Notes: generated from the sequence alone by a model not told the origin. Positions 1 to 8,418 are shown, counted from the stretch's first letter. The stretch is DNA of 18,247 nt from Halonatronomonas sp051745085 (GCA_051745085.1 JBNJDR010000034.1:1-18247); one strand, 5' to 3'. Numbers and translations are program-made.

Positions 1-62
1 TCCAACCCTGACCGCGGATATACCCCATATGCTGTAAATAATAAGCTATTTTAGCGATTATG

Positions 63-71
63 TGGTATAAT
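63..71 (+). promoter_or_regulatory. Extended -10 promoter for the GGDEF/HD-GYP gene
   Basis: TGGTATAAT at 63-71 is a perfect extended -10 element (TGnTATAAT). No good -35 hexamer is seen 17 bp upstream, which is tolerable for extended -10 promoters. Transcription would begin near 78, giving a leader of about 39 nt before the ATG at 117 and excluding the in-frame ATG at 60 as the start. Confidence 0.45.
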
Positions 72-116
72 TATGACATGTTAATTATATTATTAACCGC
101 GAAAAGAGGCTTAAAA

Positions 117-2414
117 ATGCAGTCAAATCAAACCAGATCAAATAAGTACTATCGAGCAGTCTTGTTTACGGCTGCTTATCTATATATCATCTTCGCTGTG
201 TTTTACTATCAGCTGCCTGCGGTCCAGGATCCCATCTTCTTAAAGGAGAGGCTCCTGGGAGCAGGTGTATTTTTACTTGCCTTGACATCTTCGTATCTAA
301 GCGGGTGGGTTAAAGCCAGGCTTGAACCGGTCACCTATCTGATAGTGGTGGGGGCTGTGACCCATCTTATCTATCTAAATTATACATCTGCTTTCGCCTT
401 CCATTTCGCCGTCAGCCTGGTGATAGTGGTTGCTTTCGTTAACCTTTTTTTCCCCAGCAATCGCTATGCTTTTTATACCAACCTGGTGCTGGCCCTCGGA
501 GTAGGGGCAGTTTTGATCTTTACAGAAGAGACGGTGATCATTCGCAGCGGCTATTATTTGGTCTACCTTTCTCTGGCTGGTCTATCTTATCTGCTCAATA
601 CAGAGAAGCTAAGGGTAAAAACTAAAATTGAAGAAGGTTTTCGTGAGCAGGAGCTTCTGCTGGACTCCATCGATATTCAAATCTGGTATCTGAAGGATCA
701 GGAGACTTACGGCAGGGTTAATCAGGCCTATGCCGATTTCGTAGGTCTGGAGAAATCCAGCATCGAAGATAAAAAGGTGGATGATTTCCATTCTGACCGG
801 GAAGCTCGGCTGGTGAAAAAAGGCAATGAGCAGGTCTTTGCAGAAAAAAAGAAAGTCAAATTTGCCGAGTGGTTCAGTAACAGTCAGGGCGAAAGCCGTC
901 TGCTGGCCATCACTAAAACCCCGATCTTAGATAACCAGAACCAGGTTGATTACGTGGTCTGTTCCGCTCAGGATATTACTGAGAGGACGCAGAAAGAGAA
1001 GGAAGTAAAGCAGCAGCGAGAGCGGCTGGGCTACATCATATCGGCTACTAACGCCGGGACCTGGGAGTGGAATGTCCAGACCGGGGAGCTGATCATCAAC
1101 GAAAGATGGGCGGAGATGCTGGGCTACACCATAGCTGAGCTGGCCCCGGTCACCACGGAGACCTGGGAAGAACTTTCTCATCCGGGAGATCTGGCTGCAA
1201 GCAAGCAGCTGCTCGACCGGCATTTCCAGGGTGAGGTAGCCCAGTATGACATCGAGGTTCGGATGAAGCATAAGGATGGGCACTGGGTCTGGATGTTAAA
1301 TCGAGGTCGGGTTATTTCCTGGACCGAAGCGGGTGAGCCTCTGTGGATGTTCGGACTGCACTTAGATATTACCGAACTTAAAGAGCGGGAAGAACAGATC
1401 AAGTTTCTCTCCTATAAAGATTTCCTTACCGGCCTGTATAATCGCCGCTTCTTCGAGGAGGAGGCGGCCCGGTGTGATACCGAACGACAGCTGCCTATAA
1501 GCATCGTCATGGCTGATATCAATGGACTAAAGATCATCAATGACAGCTTTGGCCATGAGAAGGGAGATGAACTGCTGGTTAAAGCGGCCGGATTGCTAGA
1601 AAGAGCGGTGCGGGAGGAGGATGTTCTGGCCCGCTGGGGTGGGGATGAATTTATCATTCTTCTGCCTCAAACCCGGCGGGAAGAAGCAGAGATGGTGGTA
1701 GAGCGGATAAAAGCCAACTGTAAGCTGACCGAAGGGGAGGCGGTGACGGCTTCTCTGGGGTTAGGGATGGCGACTAAAACTGATGTAGATCAGGAGATGA
1801 ATGATATTATCCGGAAGGCCGATAAGGACATGTACCGGAACAAACTTGCTGAAAACAGCAGCCTGAAGAACGCTATCGTGAAGAGCCTGCTGAGTACCCT
1901 GGGTGCAAAGAGCCACGAAACAGAGGAACATGCCGTCCGTCTGACCAGGTTGTCGCAGCAGTTGGGAAGAAAACTAGGCTTATCCCGCTCAGAGTTGAAC
2001 CGCCTGTCCCTTCTGGCTAGTCTGCATGATATCGGGAAAACCTCGGTACCGGAAGAGATCTTAAGTAAGCCAGGTAAGCTGACAGATGAAGAATGGGAGA
2101 TAATCAAAGAGCATCCAGAACGGGGTTATAAGATCGCGTCTGCTTCCGAAGGGTTCGGTATCGTGGCCGAAGAAATTCTCAGCCACCACGAGCGCTGGGA
2201 TGGCGGGGGTTATCCCCGAGGGCTGGCTGGTGAGGATATTCCCTATTTATCTCGGATAATCTCCATCGTTGATGCCTATGATGTTATGATTACAGGGCGC
2301 CCCTATCAGGACAGCATCAGTAAAACCGAAGCGCTGGAGGAAATTGCAGGGGGTAAAGGCAGTCAGTTCGATCCGGAACTGGCGGATGTGTTCATAGAGA
2401 TGATGAAGGATTAA
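117..2414 (+). CDS. Membrane-bound PAS-PAS-GGDEF-HD-GYP cyclic-di-GMP protein
   Basis: 765 residues from the ATG at 117, chosen over the in-frame ATG at 60 because AGAGG at 105-109 lies 7 nt upstream and the likely promoter -10 is at 66-71. About six hydrophobic segments fill residues 1-160 (MASE-like sensor/anchor). Two PAS domains follow (about 175-300 and 302-425, each ending in DITE), then a GGDEF domain (about 430-580) with intact GGDEF at 508-512 and an RxxD inhibitory site (REED) five residues before it. The C-terminus (about 585-765) is an HD-GYP phosphodiesterase with HD at 637-638 and HHERWDGGGYP at 690-700, matching the canonical HHExxDGxGYP. By family knowledge it could both make c-di-GMP from GTP and degrade it; both active sites look complete, so direction is probably set by the PAS or membrane signal. 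It stands alone, followed directly by a terminator. Confidence 0.93.
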   Translation: MQSNQTRSNKYYRAVLFTAAYLYIIFAVFYYQLPAVQDPIFLKERLLGAGVFLLALTSSYLSGWVKARLEPVTYLIVVGAVTHLIYLNYTSAFAFHFAVSLVIVVAFVNLFFPSNRYAFYTNLVLALGVGAVLIFTEETVIIRSGYYLVYLSLAGLSYLLNTEKLRVKTKIEEGFREQELLLDSIDIQIWYLKDQETYGRVNQAYADFVGLEKSSIEDKKVDDFHSDREARLVKKGNEQVFAEKKKVKFAEWFSNSQGESRLLAITKTPILDNQNQVDYVVCSAQDITERTQKEKEVKQQRERLGYIISATNAGTWEWNVQTGELIINERWAEMLGYTIAELAPVTTETWEELSHPGDLAASKQLLDRHFQGEVAQYDIEVRMKHKDGHWVWMLNRGRVISWTEAGEPLWMFGLHLDITELKEREEQIKFLSYKDFLTGLYNRRFFEEEAARCDTERQLPISIVMADINGLKIINDSFGHEKGDELLVKAAGLLERAVREEDVLARWGGDEFIILLPQTRREEAEMVVERIKANCKLTEGEAVTASLGLGMATKTDVDQEMNDIIRKADKDMYRNKLAENSSLKNAIVKSLLSTLGAKSHETEEHAVRLTRLSQQLGRKLGLSRSELNRLSLLASLHDIGKTSVPEEILSKPGKLTDEEWEIIKEHPERGYKIASASEGFGIVAEEILSHHERWDGGGYPRGLAGEDIPYLSRIISIVDAYDVMITGRPYQDSISKTEALEEIAGGKGSQFDPELADVFIEMMKD

Positions 2415-2416
2415 AA

Positions 2417-2457
2417 AAACTGGCCAGCCCGGGGGTGAACCCGGAACTGGTCAGTTA
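2417..2457. terminator. Hairpin terminator; copy 1 of a 41-bp direct repeat
   Basis: Outer arms AACTGGCCAG (2418-2427) and CTGGTCAGTT (2447-2456) pair over 10 bp with one G-T; an inner stem CCGGG (2429-2433)/CCCGG (2440-2444) closes a 6-nt loop. The left side carries seven As (2413-2419), giving a U-tract when read on the minus strand, while the right side has only a weak T-rich tail. It begins 2 nt after the stop codon of the c-di-GMP gene. The 41 bp match 13516-13556 at 38 positions in the same orientation. Confidence 0.8.
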
Positions 2458-2525
2458 GTTTATAATATTATATAATTATTTAATTAATTAAAATATATAT
2501 GCAGGAATTAATATTTTGAGCAAGA

Positions 2526-2545
2526 ATTAATTATATATAATTAAT
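2526..2545. promoter_or_regulatory. Perfect 20-bp AT palindrome upstream of acoR
   Basis: Half-site ATTAATTATA is followed directly by its reverse complement. A TATAAT hexamer lies inside at 2536-2541, so this may be an operator over the regulator's promoter. No convincing -35 is present, and palindromes arise easily in such AT-rich DNA. The rest of the 2458-2591 gap is AT-rich with nothing else recognisable; another TATAAT at 2575-2580 sits too close to the start codon to be the promoter. Confidence 0.25.
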
Positions 2546-2591
2546 AGAAATTTAAGACTTTATTATGTTCATTTTATAATGGGGTGAAAAA

Positions 2592-4526
2592 ATGTTTTAT
2601 GAAGAAAAATGGGAAAAATTTATTAATGATTCTGAAATTTCAACTGATTTAGACGATGTTGTTCTGGAATCATGGCAAAGACAGAAGCAAAAAGGAATCG
2701 ATCCTTACAAAAATGAATTAGACCTGGAAATTTTGTCAGATGATGATTTGCAAGACAAAAAGAAAAAGTTAAAAAAAGAATTAAAGATAATTCAAAAATA
2801 TATGGAATATCTTTTTGAGTTCACAGCAGACAATAATTATTTATTTTCATTTGTTGATGAAGATGAATATATTTTAGAGGTTATAGGTGATTTAGATTTA
2901 ACTAATATCTTTTTAAATGAATATAATTATCAAACAGGAGTTAAATGGTCTGAAGATAAGATTGGTAATAATGCAGGTAGTTTAGCACTTCAGAAAAAGT
3001 CACCTATTAAAGTAGTTGGAGCTCAACATTACTGTAAAAAATTTCATAAATTGGGATGTTCAGCAGCACCAATAGAAAATAATAATAAGGTTATCGGGGC
3101 AATAAAAATTATTGGTTTTAGTGACAGTGTTAATAATCATACTCTTGGCATGGCATTTACTTCGGCAAAAGCAATAGAAAATGAATTAAAGATGCAAGCT
3201 CTTAATGATAAAATATCCGAACAAAATCAAATGAAAAATGCTATAGTTAGTTCAATATCGGATGGCCTTTTATATGTTAATAAGGATGGAATAATAAAAT
3301 TCATGAATAAAGTTGGAGCAGATATTTTAAATGTTGATCATAACACATGCATTGGAAAGCATGTTACAGAAATAGTTGACTTTAGACCAGTAATCTTAGA
3401 TGTACTTGAGACGGGAGAAGGATATGAGGATAAAGAATTTTATCTTCGTTCTAAAGGAGAATTACTTCACTTCATAAAAACTACAAAAGTGCTAAAAGAT
3501 AAAAATGGAGATATTAGGGGTGTAGTTGATTCATTCAAAGAGATCAAAAAAATCAAAAAGATAGTTAATAATATTACCGGGGCTCAAGCTAAATTTAGTT
3601 TTGAAGATATATTTGGTGAAAGCCTTATCATGCAAAATATTCTATCCACTGCTAAAATGGCTGCAAAAACAGATTCTAATGTTCTTATAGAGGGTGAGAC
3701 TGGTACAGGCAAAGAATTATTTGCGCAAGCTATTCACAAAGAATCATCAAGAAACGAGGGACCTTTTGTGGCAATCAACTGCGCTGCATTTTCTCCTCAA
3801 TTAATTGAAAGTGAGTTGTTTGGGTATGTTGAGGGTTCATTTACTGGCGCAAGGAAAGGAGGCCGACCAGGTAAATTTGAAATGGCTAATGGGGGAACAT
3901 TATTTTTAGACGAAATAGCAGAAATGCCATTAACCATGCAGGCTAAATTATTAAGAGTTCTTCAGAGTAATTTAATTATCAGAGTAGGAGGTAATGAATA
4001 CATCCCTGTAGATGTTAGAATTATTAGTGCTACAAATAAAGATTTGTTAAAAGAAGTGAATAAAAATAATTTTAGGCAGGATCTTTTTTATCGCTTAAAC
4101 GTTCTAGATATTTGTATTCCTCCTCTTAGGGAACGGAAAAAGGATATTTTATTATTAGCAAATATTTTTTTAAAAAGAATTTCTAGAAGATTAAATAAAA
4201 ATATTTTTGGTTTTACAGAAGCTGCAAAAAAATATTTGTTAGAATATAATTGGCCTGGTAATGTACGTGAGCTCGAAAATACTATAGAAAAAATCATTAA
4301 TTTTTGTGAAAAACCTATGATAGATAGGTTAGATTTTAAAAAATTTCATCAAGTAAACCAACTTAATAATAATCATAAAATTGTTGATTATAATAAAATT
4401 ATGTCTCTGGATGAGATGAAATCGGAATATATAAAAAACGCAGTAGATAAATGTGACAATAATATATCAGAGGCAGCTCAAATGCTGGGCATTAGTAGAA
4501 AAACAATCTATAAATGGCTTGATTAA
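2592..4526 (+). CDS. acoR: Sigma-54-dependent activator, AcoR type
   Basis: 644 residues; GGGGTG at 2581-2586 precedes the ATG by 5 nt. The N-terminus has the SWQRQKQKGIDP signature of AcoR-type regulators, followed by a GAF-like sensor (about 60-200) and a PAS domain (about 210-320). The AAA+ domain (about 336-570) has Walker A GETGTGKE (368-375), the sigma-54 contact loop as GSFTGA (415-420, an accepted variant of GAFTGA) and Walker B with DE at 440-441. A Fis-type helix-turn-helix (NISEAAQMLGISRKTIYKWL) ends the protein. In the AcoR family the GAF/PAS part senses acetoin or a related inducer and the protein drives -24/-12 promoters from upstream sites. Just downstream lie an inverted repeat and a sigma-54 promoter for the dehydrogenase operon, so this is its likely activator. 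The true inducer may differ given the transporter in the operon. Confidence 0.9.
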   Translation: MFYEEKWEKFINDSEISTDLDDVVLESWQRQKQKGIDPYKNELDLEILSDDDLQDKKKKLKKELKIIQKYMEYLFEFTADNNYLFSFVDEDEYILEVIGDLDLTNIFLNEYNYQTGVKWSEDKIGNNAGSLALQKKSPIKVVGAQHYCKKFHKLGCSAAPIENNNKVIGAIKIIGFSDSVNNHTLGMAFTSAKAIENELKMQALNDKISEQNQMKNAIVSSISDGLLYVNKDGIIKFMNKVGADILNVDHNTCIGKHVTEIVDFRPVILDVLETGEGYEDKEFYLRSKGELLHFIKTTKVLKDKNGDIRGVVDSFKEIKKIKKIVNNITGAQAKFSFEDIFGESLIMQNILSTAKMAAKTDSNVLIEGETGTGKELFAQAIHKESSRNEGPFVAINCAAFSPQLIESELFGYVEGSFTGARKGGRPGKFEMANGGTLFLDEIAEMPLTMQAKLLRVLQSNLIIRVGGNEYIPVDVRIISATNKDLLKEVNKNNFRQDLFYRLNVLDICIPPLRERKKDILLLANIFLKRISRRLNKNIFGFTEAAKKYLLEYNWPGNVRELENTIEKIINFCEKPMIDRLDFKKFHQVNQLNNNHKIVDYNKIMSLDEMKSEYIKNAVDKCDNNISEAAQMLGISRKTIYKWLD

Positions 4527-4543
4527 GTTGTTAAATAAATACA

Positions 4544-4568
4544 CAATTGTATAAAAAATATACAATTG
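4544..4568. promoter_or_regulatory. Inverted repeat, likely upstream activator site for AcoR
   Basis: CAATTGTATA (4544-4553) and TATACAATTG (4559-4568) form a perfect 10-bp inverted repeat around five As. Its centre lies about 108 bp upstream of the expected start of the sigma-54 promoter, a normal distance for an enhancer-binding protein. No T-run follows, so it is a poor terminator. A second, shorter dyad (ATTGAA-AA-TTCAAT, 4613-4626) lies 11 bp before the -24 element. Confidence 0.55.
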
Positions 4569-4637
4569 ATTGTTACTTTATTACACAAGCAAATACTTGA
4601 TTATCTAAGGTGATTGAAAATTCAATTAAACTAATGT

Positions 4638-4653
4638 TGGCATAAAATTTGCA
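4638..4653 (+). promoter_or_regulatory. Sigma-54 (-24/-12) promoter of the dehydrogenase/TRAP operon
   Basis: TGGCAT-AAAAT-TTGCA has the invariant GG (4639-4640) and GC (4651-4652) separated by exactly 10 bp, as in the TGGCAC-N5-TTGCW consensus. Transcription would start near 4664, about 60 nt before the first gene. It lies directly downstream of a sigma-54 activator gene. Confidence 0.85.
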
Positions 4654-4726
4654 AAATTATAAAGTGAATGAATAATAAAAAAGTATCTGTTAAATATTCT
4701 ATCATCTTAATTATGGAGGTGTGAAA

Positions 4727-5710
4727 GTGAAGTTGCCAAAAGAAAAATTGCTTGATTTACACAAAATGATGACTTTAATTCGAGAATTTGAAAAAGCTGC
4801 AGAGAGAAATTTTTTAGACAATGAAATACCAGGTTTTATTCATCTTTACATGGGTGAAGAAGCCATAGCTACAGGGATTATTAGCCAATTAGAAAAAGAT
4901 GATTTTATTACTAGTACTCATAGGGGTCATGGTCATATGCTAGCTAAAGGAGCAGATCCAAAAGACATGATGTCAGAACTTTATGGCAAAAAATCTGGTT
5001 GTTGTAAAGGTAAAGGTGGGTCCATGCATATTATGGATTTTGATTTAGGAGTATTAGGGGCTAATGGCGAGGTTGCTGGAGGACTACCTATTGCCTCAGG
5101 AGCAGGTCTAGTTATTAAAAAAATTACCAAAACAGATCAAGTTGTGGTTTCATTTTTTGGTGATGGTGCTTCAAATAGAGGCCCATTTCATGAAGCTCTA
5201 AATTGGGCTTCTATATATCAACTCCCAATATTGTTTGTAGTTGAAAACAATTGTTATGCTTCTACAATTAAATGTGATAAATCAACTTCAGTTAAAGATA
5301 TTGCAACCAGAGCTCAGGGCTACAATATTAAAGGTGTTACTATTGATGGTAATAATTTGCTTGAAGTATATGAAACAGCAAAAGAATTACTCGGGGAAGT
5401 AAGAACTGAAAAAAAACCTATACTTTTGGAATGTAAAACTTATCGTCTTAAAGGTCATTTTGTTGGCGATCCTATGGAATATAGACCTGAAGGAGAAGAA
5501 GATGAAAAATGGAAAGTAGAGCCAATAGGTAGATTTGAAAAATATTTGCTAGAAAATGAATTAGCAACAGAGGATGAAATTGAACAAAACTGGGAGAAAA
5601 GCAAAAATACAATATTAGATGCTGTCGAGTTTGCAAGAAATGAAGAATTTCCTGCTCCCGAAGACGCTTTAAAAGATTTATTTTCAGATGATACAGGATA
5701 TCAATATTAA
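4727..5710 (+). CDS. acoA: Acetoin/2-oxo acid dehydrogenase E1 alpha subunit
   Basis: 327 residues from the GTG at 4727. An in-frame GTG at 4721 would abut the GGAGGT ribosome site (4715-4720) with no spacer, whereas 4727 gives 6 nt, so it is preferred. This is the thiamine-diphosphate E1 alpha subunit that decarboxylates the substrate and passes the acyl group to lipoyl-E2. The ThDP motif is complete: GDG at 145-147 and NN at 174-175, 26 residues apart. GCCKGKGGSMHI and LGANGEVAGGLPIASGAG are typical of AcoA. The length fits AcoA-type E1 alpha rather than longer PdhA proteins. First gene of the operon behind the sigma-54 promoter. Assignment as acetoin-type is from motif resemblance and the AcoR neighbour; a 2-oxo acid substrate remains possible. 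Confidence 0.88.
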   Translation: MKLPKEKLLDLHKMMTLIREFEKAAERNFLDNEIPGFIHLYMGEEAIATGIISQLEKDDFITSTHRGHGHMLAKGADPKDMMSELYGKKSGCCKGKGGSMHIMDFDLGVLGANGEVAGGLPIASGAGLVIKKITKTDQVVVSFFGDGASNRGPFHEALNWASIYQLPILFVVENNCYASTIKCDKSTSVKDIATRAQGYNIKGVTIDGNNLLEVYETAKELLGEVRTEKKPILLECKTYRLKGHFVGDPMEYRPEGEEDEKWKVEPIGRFEKYLLENELATEDEIEQNWEKSKNTILDAVEFARNEEFPAPEDALKDLFSDDTGYQY

Positions 5711-5731
5711 TGATTGGGAGGAGATGAAAAG

Positions 5732-6712
5732 ATGAGTATGGAAAACATTACTTTCTCTGACGCAATTTGCCGAGCAATAGAGGAAGAAATGGACAAGGAT
5801 CCAACTGTATTCACTTATGGAGAAGATATTGCGGAACAAGGAGGTATTTTCGGACAGTATAAAGGACTTTTAGAGAATTTTAGTGATAGAGTTATTGATA
5901 CACCAATTTCTGAAGAAGTTATATATGGTTCTGCAGTTGGAGCGGCCCTGGCTGGTGCTCGTCCAATAGTTGAATTTCACTTTTCTGATTTTCTTTTTAC
6001 AGGAATGTCAGCTGTTACAAATCAAATAATGAAAATAAGATATATGTCTGGTGGTCAAAGAGATTTACCGATTATTTTAAGAGGTCCGGATGGTAGGTCT
6101 AATTCTGCTGCAGCACAACATTCACAAAGTATCGAAACAATCTTTATGCATGTACCGGGCATAAAAGTTGTCGTACCGTCAACGCCTGCTGATGTTTATG
6201 GTTTATACAAGTTTGCCCTAAAGCAGAGAGATCCTGTTATTGTTTTTGAGCATAAGCAGTTATATGGTATTAAGGGTGATGTTCCAAAGGAAGAATATGA
6301 GATCGAATTTGGACAAGCAGATATCAAGCGAGAGGGGGATGATATAACAGTTATTACCACAAGTAGAATGGTTCACGAAAGCCTTAAAGCAGCTAAGCAA
6401 TTAGAAAAAGAAGGGGTTTCATTAGAAATTATTGACTTGAGAACTTTAGTGCCCTGGGATAGAGAAACGGTTATTAAGTCTCTTAGAAAGACAGGCCGAA
6501 TGATCATCGCTCATGAAACTTGGAGAAGAGCAGGTTGGGGCGCAGAAATTGCTGCTCATGTTCAAGAAGAAGCCTTTGATTATCTTGATGCACCAATATT
6601 AAGAGTAGGGGCTAAAAATGTTCCGAATTCATTTTCTCCCGAGCAAGAAAATTTTATAATGCCTGATGCTTCAGATGTAGTCTCAGAAGCGAAAAAATTC
6701 ACTTTATATTAA
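5732..6712 (+). CDS. acoB: Acetoin/2-oxo acid dehydrogenase E1 beta subunit
   Basis: 326 residues from the ATG at 5732, which has GGGAGGAG (5716-5723) 8 nt upstream; a TTG at 5714 would extend it but overlaps the ribosome site. It begins 21 nt after E1 alpha and pairs with it as the alpha2beta2 E1. Family hallmarks are visible: EDIAEQGGIFGQYKGL, DTPISEE, GAALAGARPIVEFHFSDF, IRYMSGGQ, QHSQSIE and the C-terminal fold with VPFS-like VPNSFSPEQE. No truncation is seen. Specificity (acetoin versus pyruvate or branched 2-oxo acid) cannot be read from these motifs alone. Confidence 0.88.
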   Translation: MSMENITFSDAICRAIEEEMDKDPTVFTYGEDIAEQGGIFGQYKGLLENFSDRVIDTPISEEVIYGSAVGAALAGARPIVEFHFSDFLFTGMSAVTNQIMKIRYMSGGQRDLPIILRGPDGRSNSAAAQHSQSIETIFMHVPGIKVVVPSTPADVYGLYKFALKQRDPVIVFEHKQLYGIKGDVPKEEYEIEFGQADIKREGDDITVITTSRMVHESLKAAKQLEKEGVSLEIIDLRTLVPWDRETVIKSLRKTGRMIIAHETWRRAGWGAEIAAHVQEEAFDYLDAPILRVGAKNVPNSFSPEQENFIMPDASDVVSEAKKFTLY

Positions 6713-6742
6713 AAAAAATTTCTCAAAAAGAGGGGATTTATA

Positions 6743-7852
6743 ATGTTAAAAAAAGTACTTGTATTAAGCTTGGTTTTAATTTTTAGTCTATCATTCTTTT
6801 CTGTAGTAGATGCCCAATATAAAGATGAATACTCTCTAACCTATAATGTATCGCCTGCGATGCCCTGGGGTATAACAGTAGAATATTTTTCAGATCTGAT
6901 TACTGAAAGAACAGATGGCAGAATAAACATAAACGCTGTTGGCGGGTCTTCATTAGCAGGTGGACAACAGACTGAGATATTTTCTATGGTTAGGCGTGGA
7001 GCAATCGACATGGCAGTTGAATCTACAATTAACTTTTCTCCACAAATTCCAGCTATGAATATATTCTCATTACCATTTTTCTTTAGTGGATATGATGATA
7101 TTGATGCAGTTACAGAGGGCCAAGCAGGACAAATGATTATTGATCGGATGGAGGAGTTGGGAGTAGTTGCAGTAGGTTGGGGCGAAAACGGTTTTCGACA
7201 AATTACCAATGATACCAGACCAATTCATGAGCCTGAGGATTTAAGTGATTTAAGATTTAGAGTAGTGGGAAGTGAAATATTTATTGAAACATTCCAAGCA
7301 TTAGGTTCCAATCCTTTAACAATGAATTGGGGAGAAGCAACGACTGGTTTTCAGCAGGGGACTGTGGATGGGCAGGAAAACCCTGTTGTAGGAGTTCTAA
7401 TCCCAGTTAAAATTTGGGATTTCCATGAATACTTAACACTGTGGGATTATGTTGCTGATCCACTAGTATTTGCAGTTAATCAGCAAGTTTTTAATAACTT
7501 TTCAGAAGAAGATCAGCAAACGCTACTTGAAACAGCACAGGAGGCCCAGGAATTCGGTAAGATGTTAGCTAGATATGGGCTTGATGATGGAGAAGCAAAG
7601 GAATTTATCGATGCAAAAATTGAATCCGGTGATGATTTGGGTTACGCAGAAAGCTTTTTAGATAATATAAGGCTGGAAGATGGTTCGATTGATCCAATTG
7701 CTTATATGGAAGAACAAGGAATGCAGGTCAACCAATTAACCGACGAAGAAAAAGAAGCTTTTAAAGAATTAACCGAGGAAGTATATGATGAATGGATTGA
7801 AGTTATTGGAGAAGATGTCTATGAAGCAGCGCTAGAAGATATGAATAGATAA
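6743..7852 (+). CDS. dctP: TRAP transporter substrate-binding protein, DctP family
   Basis: 369 residues with a type I signal peptide (KK, hydrophobic core, VVDA before Q25) and no lipobox, so a soluble periplasmic protein. It captures the ligand and hands it to the DctQM membrane pair. DctP features include SLAGGQQTEIFSMVRRGAIDMAV, the DLRFRV segment carrying the conserved ligand-binding arginine, and GFQQGTVDGQENP. It is somewhat longer than the usual 320-340 residues because of an acidic stretch near the C-terminus (about 285-340). The mature protein is strongly acidic, consistent with a saline habitat. It starts 30 nt after E1 beta and ends before a strong intergenic hairpin. TRAP proteins of this family mostly bind carboxylates through that arginine, so the ligand is probably an organic acid rather than neutral acetoin (inference). 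Confidence 0.9.
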   Translation: MLKKVLVLSLVLIFSLSFFSVVDAQYKDEYSLTYNVSPAMPWGITVEYFSDLITERTDGRININAVGGSSLAGGQQTEIFSMVRRGAIDMAVESTINFSPQIPAMNIFSLPFFFSGYDDIDAVTEGQAGQMIIDRMEELGVVAVGWGENGFRQITNDTRPIHEPEDLSDLRFRVVGSEIFIETFQALGSNPLTMNWGEATTGFQQGTVDGQENPVVGVLIPVKIWDFHEYLTLWDYVADPLVFAVNQQVFNNFSEEDQQTLLETAQEAQEFGKMLARYGLDDGEAKEFIDAKIESGDDLGYAESFLDNIRLEDGSIDPIAYMEEQGMQVNQLTDEEKEAFKELTEEVYDEWIEVIGEDVYEAALEDMNR

Positions 7853-7876
7853 GAAACTATTTGATTAGAACATTTC

Positions 7877-7912
7877 AAATCCGGAGAGAACTATATAGTT
7901 CTCTCCGGATTT
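7877..7912. terminator. Strong hairpin between dctP and dctQ (attenuator or mRNA stabiliser)
   Basis: Arms AAATCCGGAGAGAACT (7877-7892) and AGTTCTCTCCGGATTT (7897-7912) are a perfect 16-bp stem with loop ATAT. Only three Ts end the stem, so full termination is doubtful. It lies inside the operon, where it could leave an abundant binding-protein message and less transporter message. Confidence 0.75.
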
Positions 7913-7941
7913 AATAATTGTCTTTTAGGTGGTGAGTTACA

Positions 7942-8418
7942 ATTAAATTAATAAAAAATATCTTTGCTAATTTTGAAGAATATATTGCTAGTATATTATT
8001 ATGGGTAATGGTTACAATTGCTTTTGCTAATGTGGTTTCCAGATTTACATTTAAGTTTTCAATTGCATTTGTTGAAGAATTAACCGTTAATCTTTTTGTT
8101 TGGGTAGTTTTATTTGGAGCTGCAATAGCTTTTAAAAAATGGAACCACCTTTGTGTTTCCATTGTAGTAGATAACCTTCCAGAGAGTTGGCAAAAAGGTA
8201 TCAGTATATTTATTAATGTTGTTGTTGTATTCTTTTTTGTTATGTTATTTTATTATGGATATCAACAAATGCAGGATGAAATATTTATGGGAATAAAATC
8301 AACCTCAATGGGGATTCCTAAATGGCGTTATACAGTAGGGATACCTTTGGGAAGTACCGTTATTATTTTTCGAGTCCTCCATCGTACGATAAAAATATTT
8401 AAAGGGGAGGAACTTTAG
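7942..8418 (+). CDS. dctQ: TRAP transporter small membrane subunit, DctQ family
   Basis: 158 residues when started at an ATT codon at 7942. The first in-frame ATG (8008) would cut into the first membrane helix and remove the typical N-terminal stretch (KLIKNIFANFEEYIASILLW). The only strong ribosome site, AGGTGG (7928-7933), lies 8 nt before the ATT; the frame is closed by TGA at 7933-7935. AUU is a rare start codon known from infC. Four hydrophobic helices and the VVSRFTFKF and ELTVNLFVWVVLFGAAIAFKKWNH segments are typical of DctQ. With DctM it forms the sodium-coupled membrane part. Its stop codon is followed at once by the dctM ATG, implying translational coupling. Confidence 0.85.
   Translation: MKLIKNIFANFEEYIASILLWVMVTIAFANVVSRFTFKFSIAFVEELTVNLFVWVVLFGAAIAFKKWNHLCVSIVVDNLPESWQKGISIFINVVVVFFFVMLFYYGYQQMQDEIFMGIKSTSMGIPKWRYTVGIPLGSTVIIFRVLHRTIKIFKGEEL

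Noticed and set aside
1..54. Possible C-terminal fragment of an upstream gene (frame 1 open to TAG at 52-54; frame 2 open to TAA at 35-37)
   Set aside because: Fewer than 20 codons are visible and neither frame can be tied to a family, so no gene is called.
927..2107. Several minus-strand open frames within the GGDEF/HD-GYP gene
   Set aside because: Low-complexity serine- and proline-rich translations without ribosome sites, lying wholly within a gene with strong domain evidence.
6841..8162. Minus-strand open frames over dctP (6841-7209) and dctQ (7911-8162)
   Set aside because: Shadows of TRAP genes. The second also spans the intergenic hairpin and ribosome site, and no ribosome site precedes its own start.
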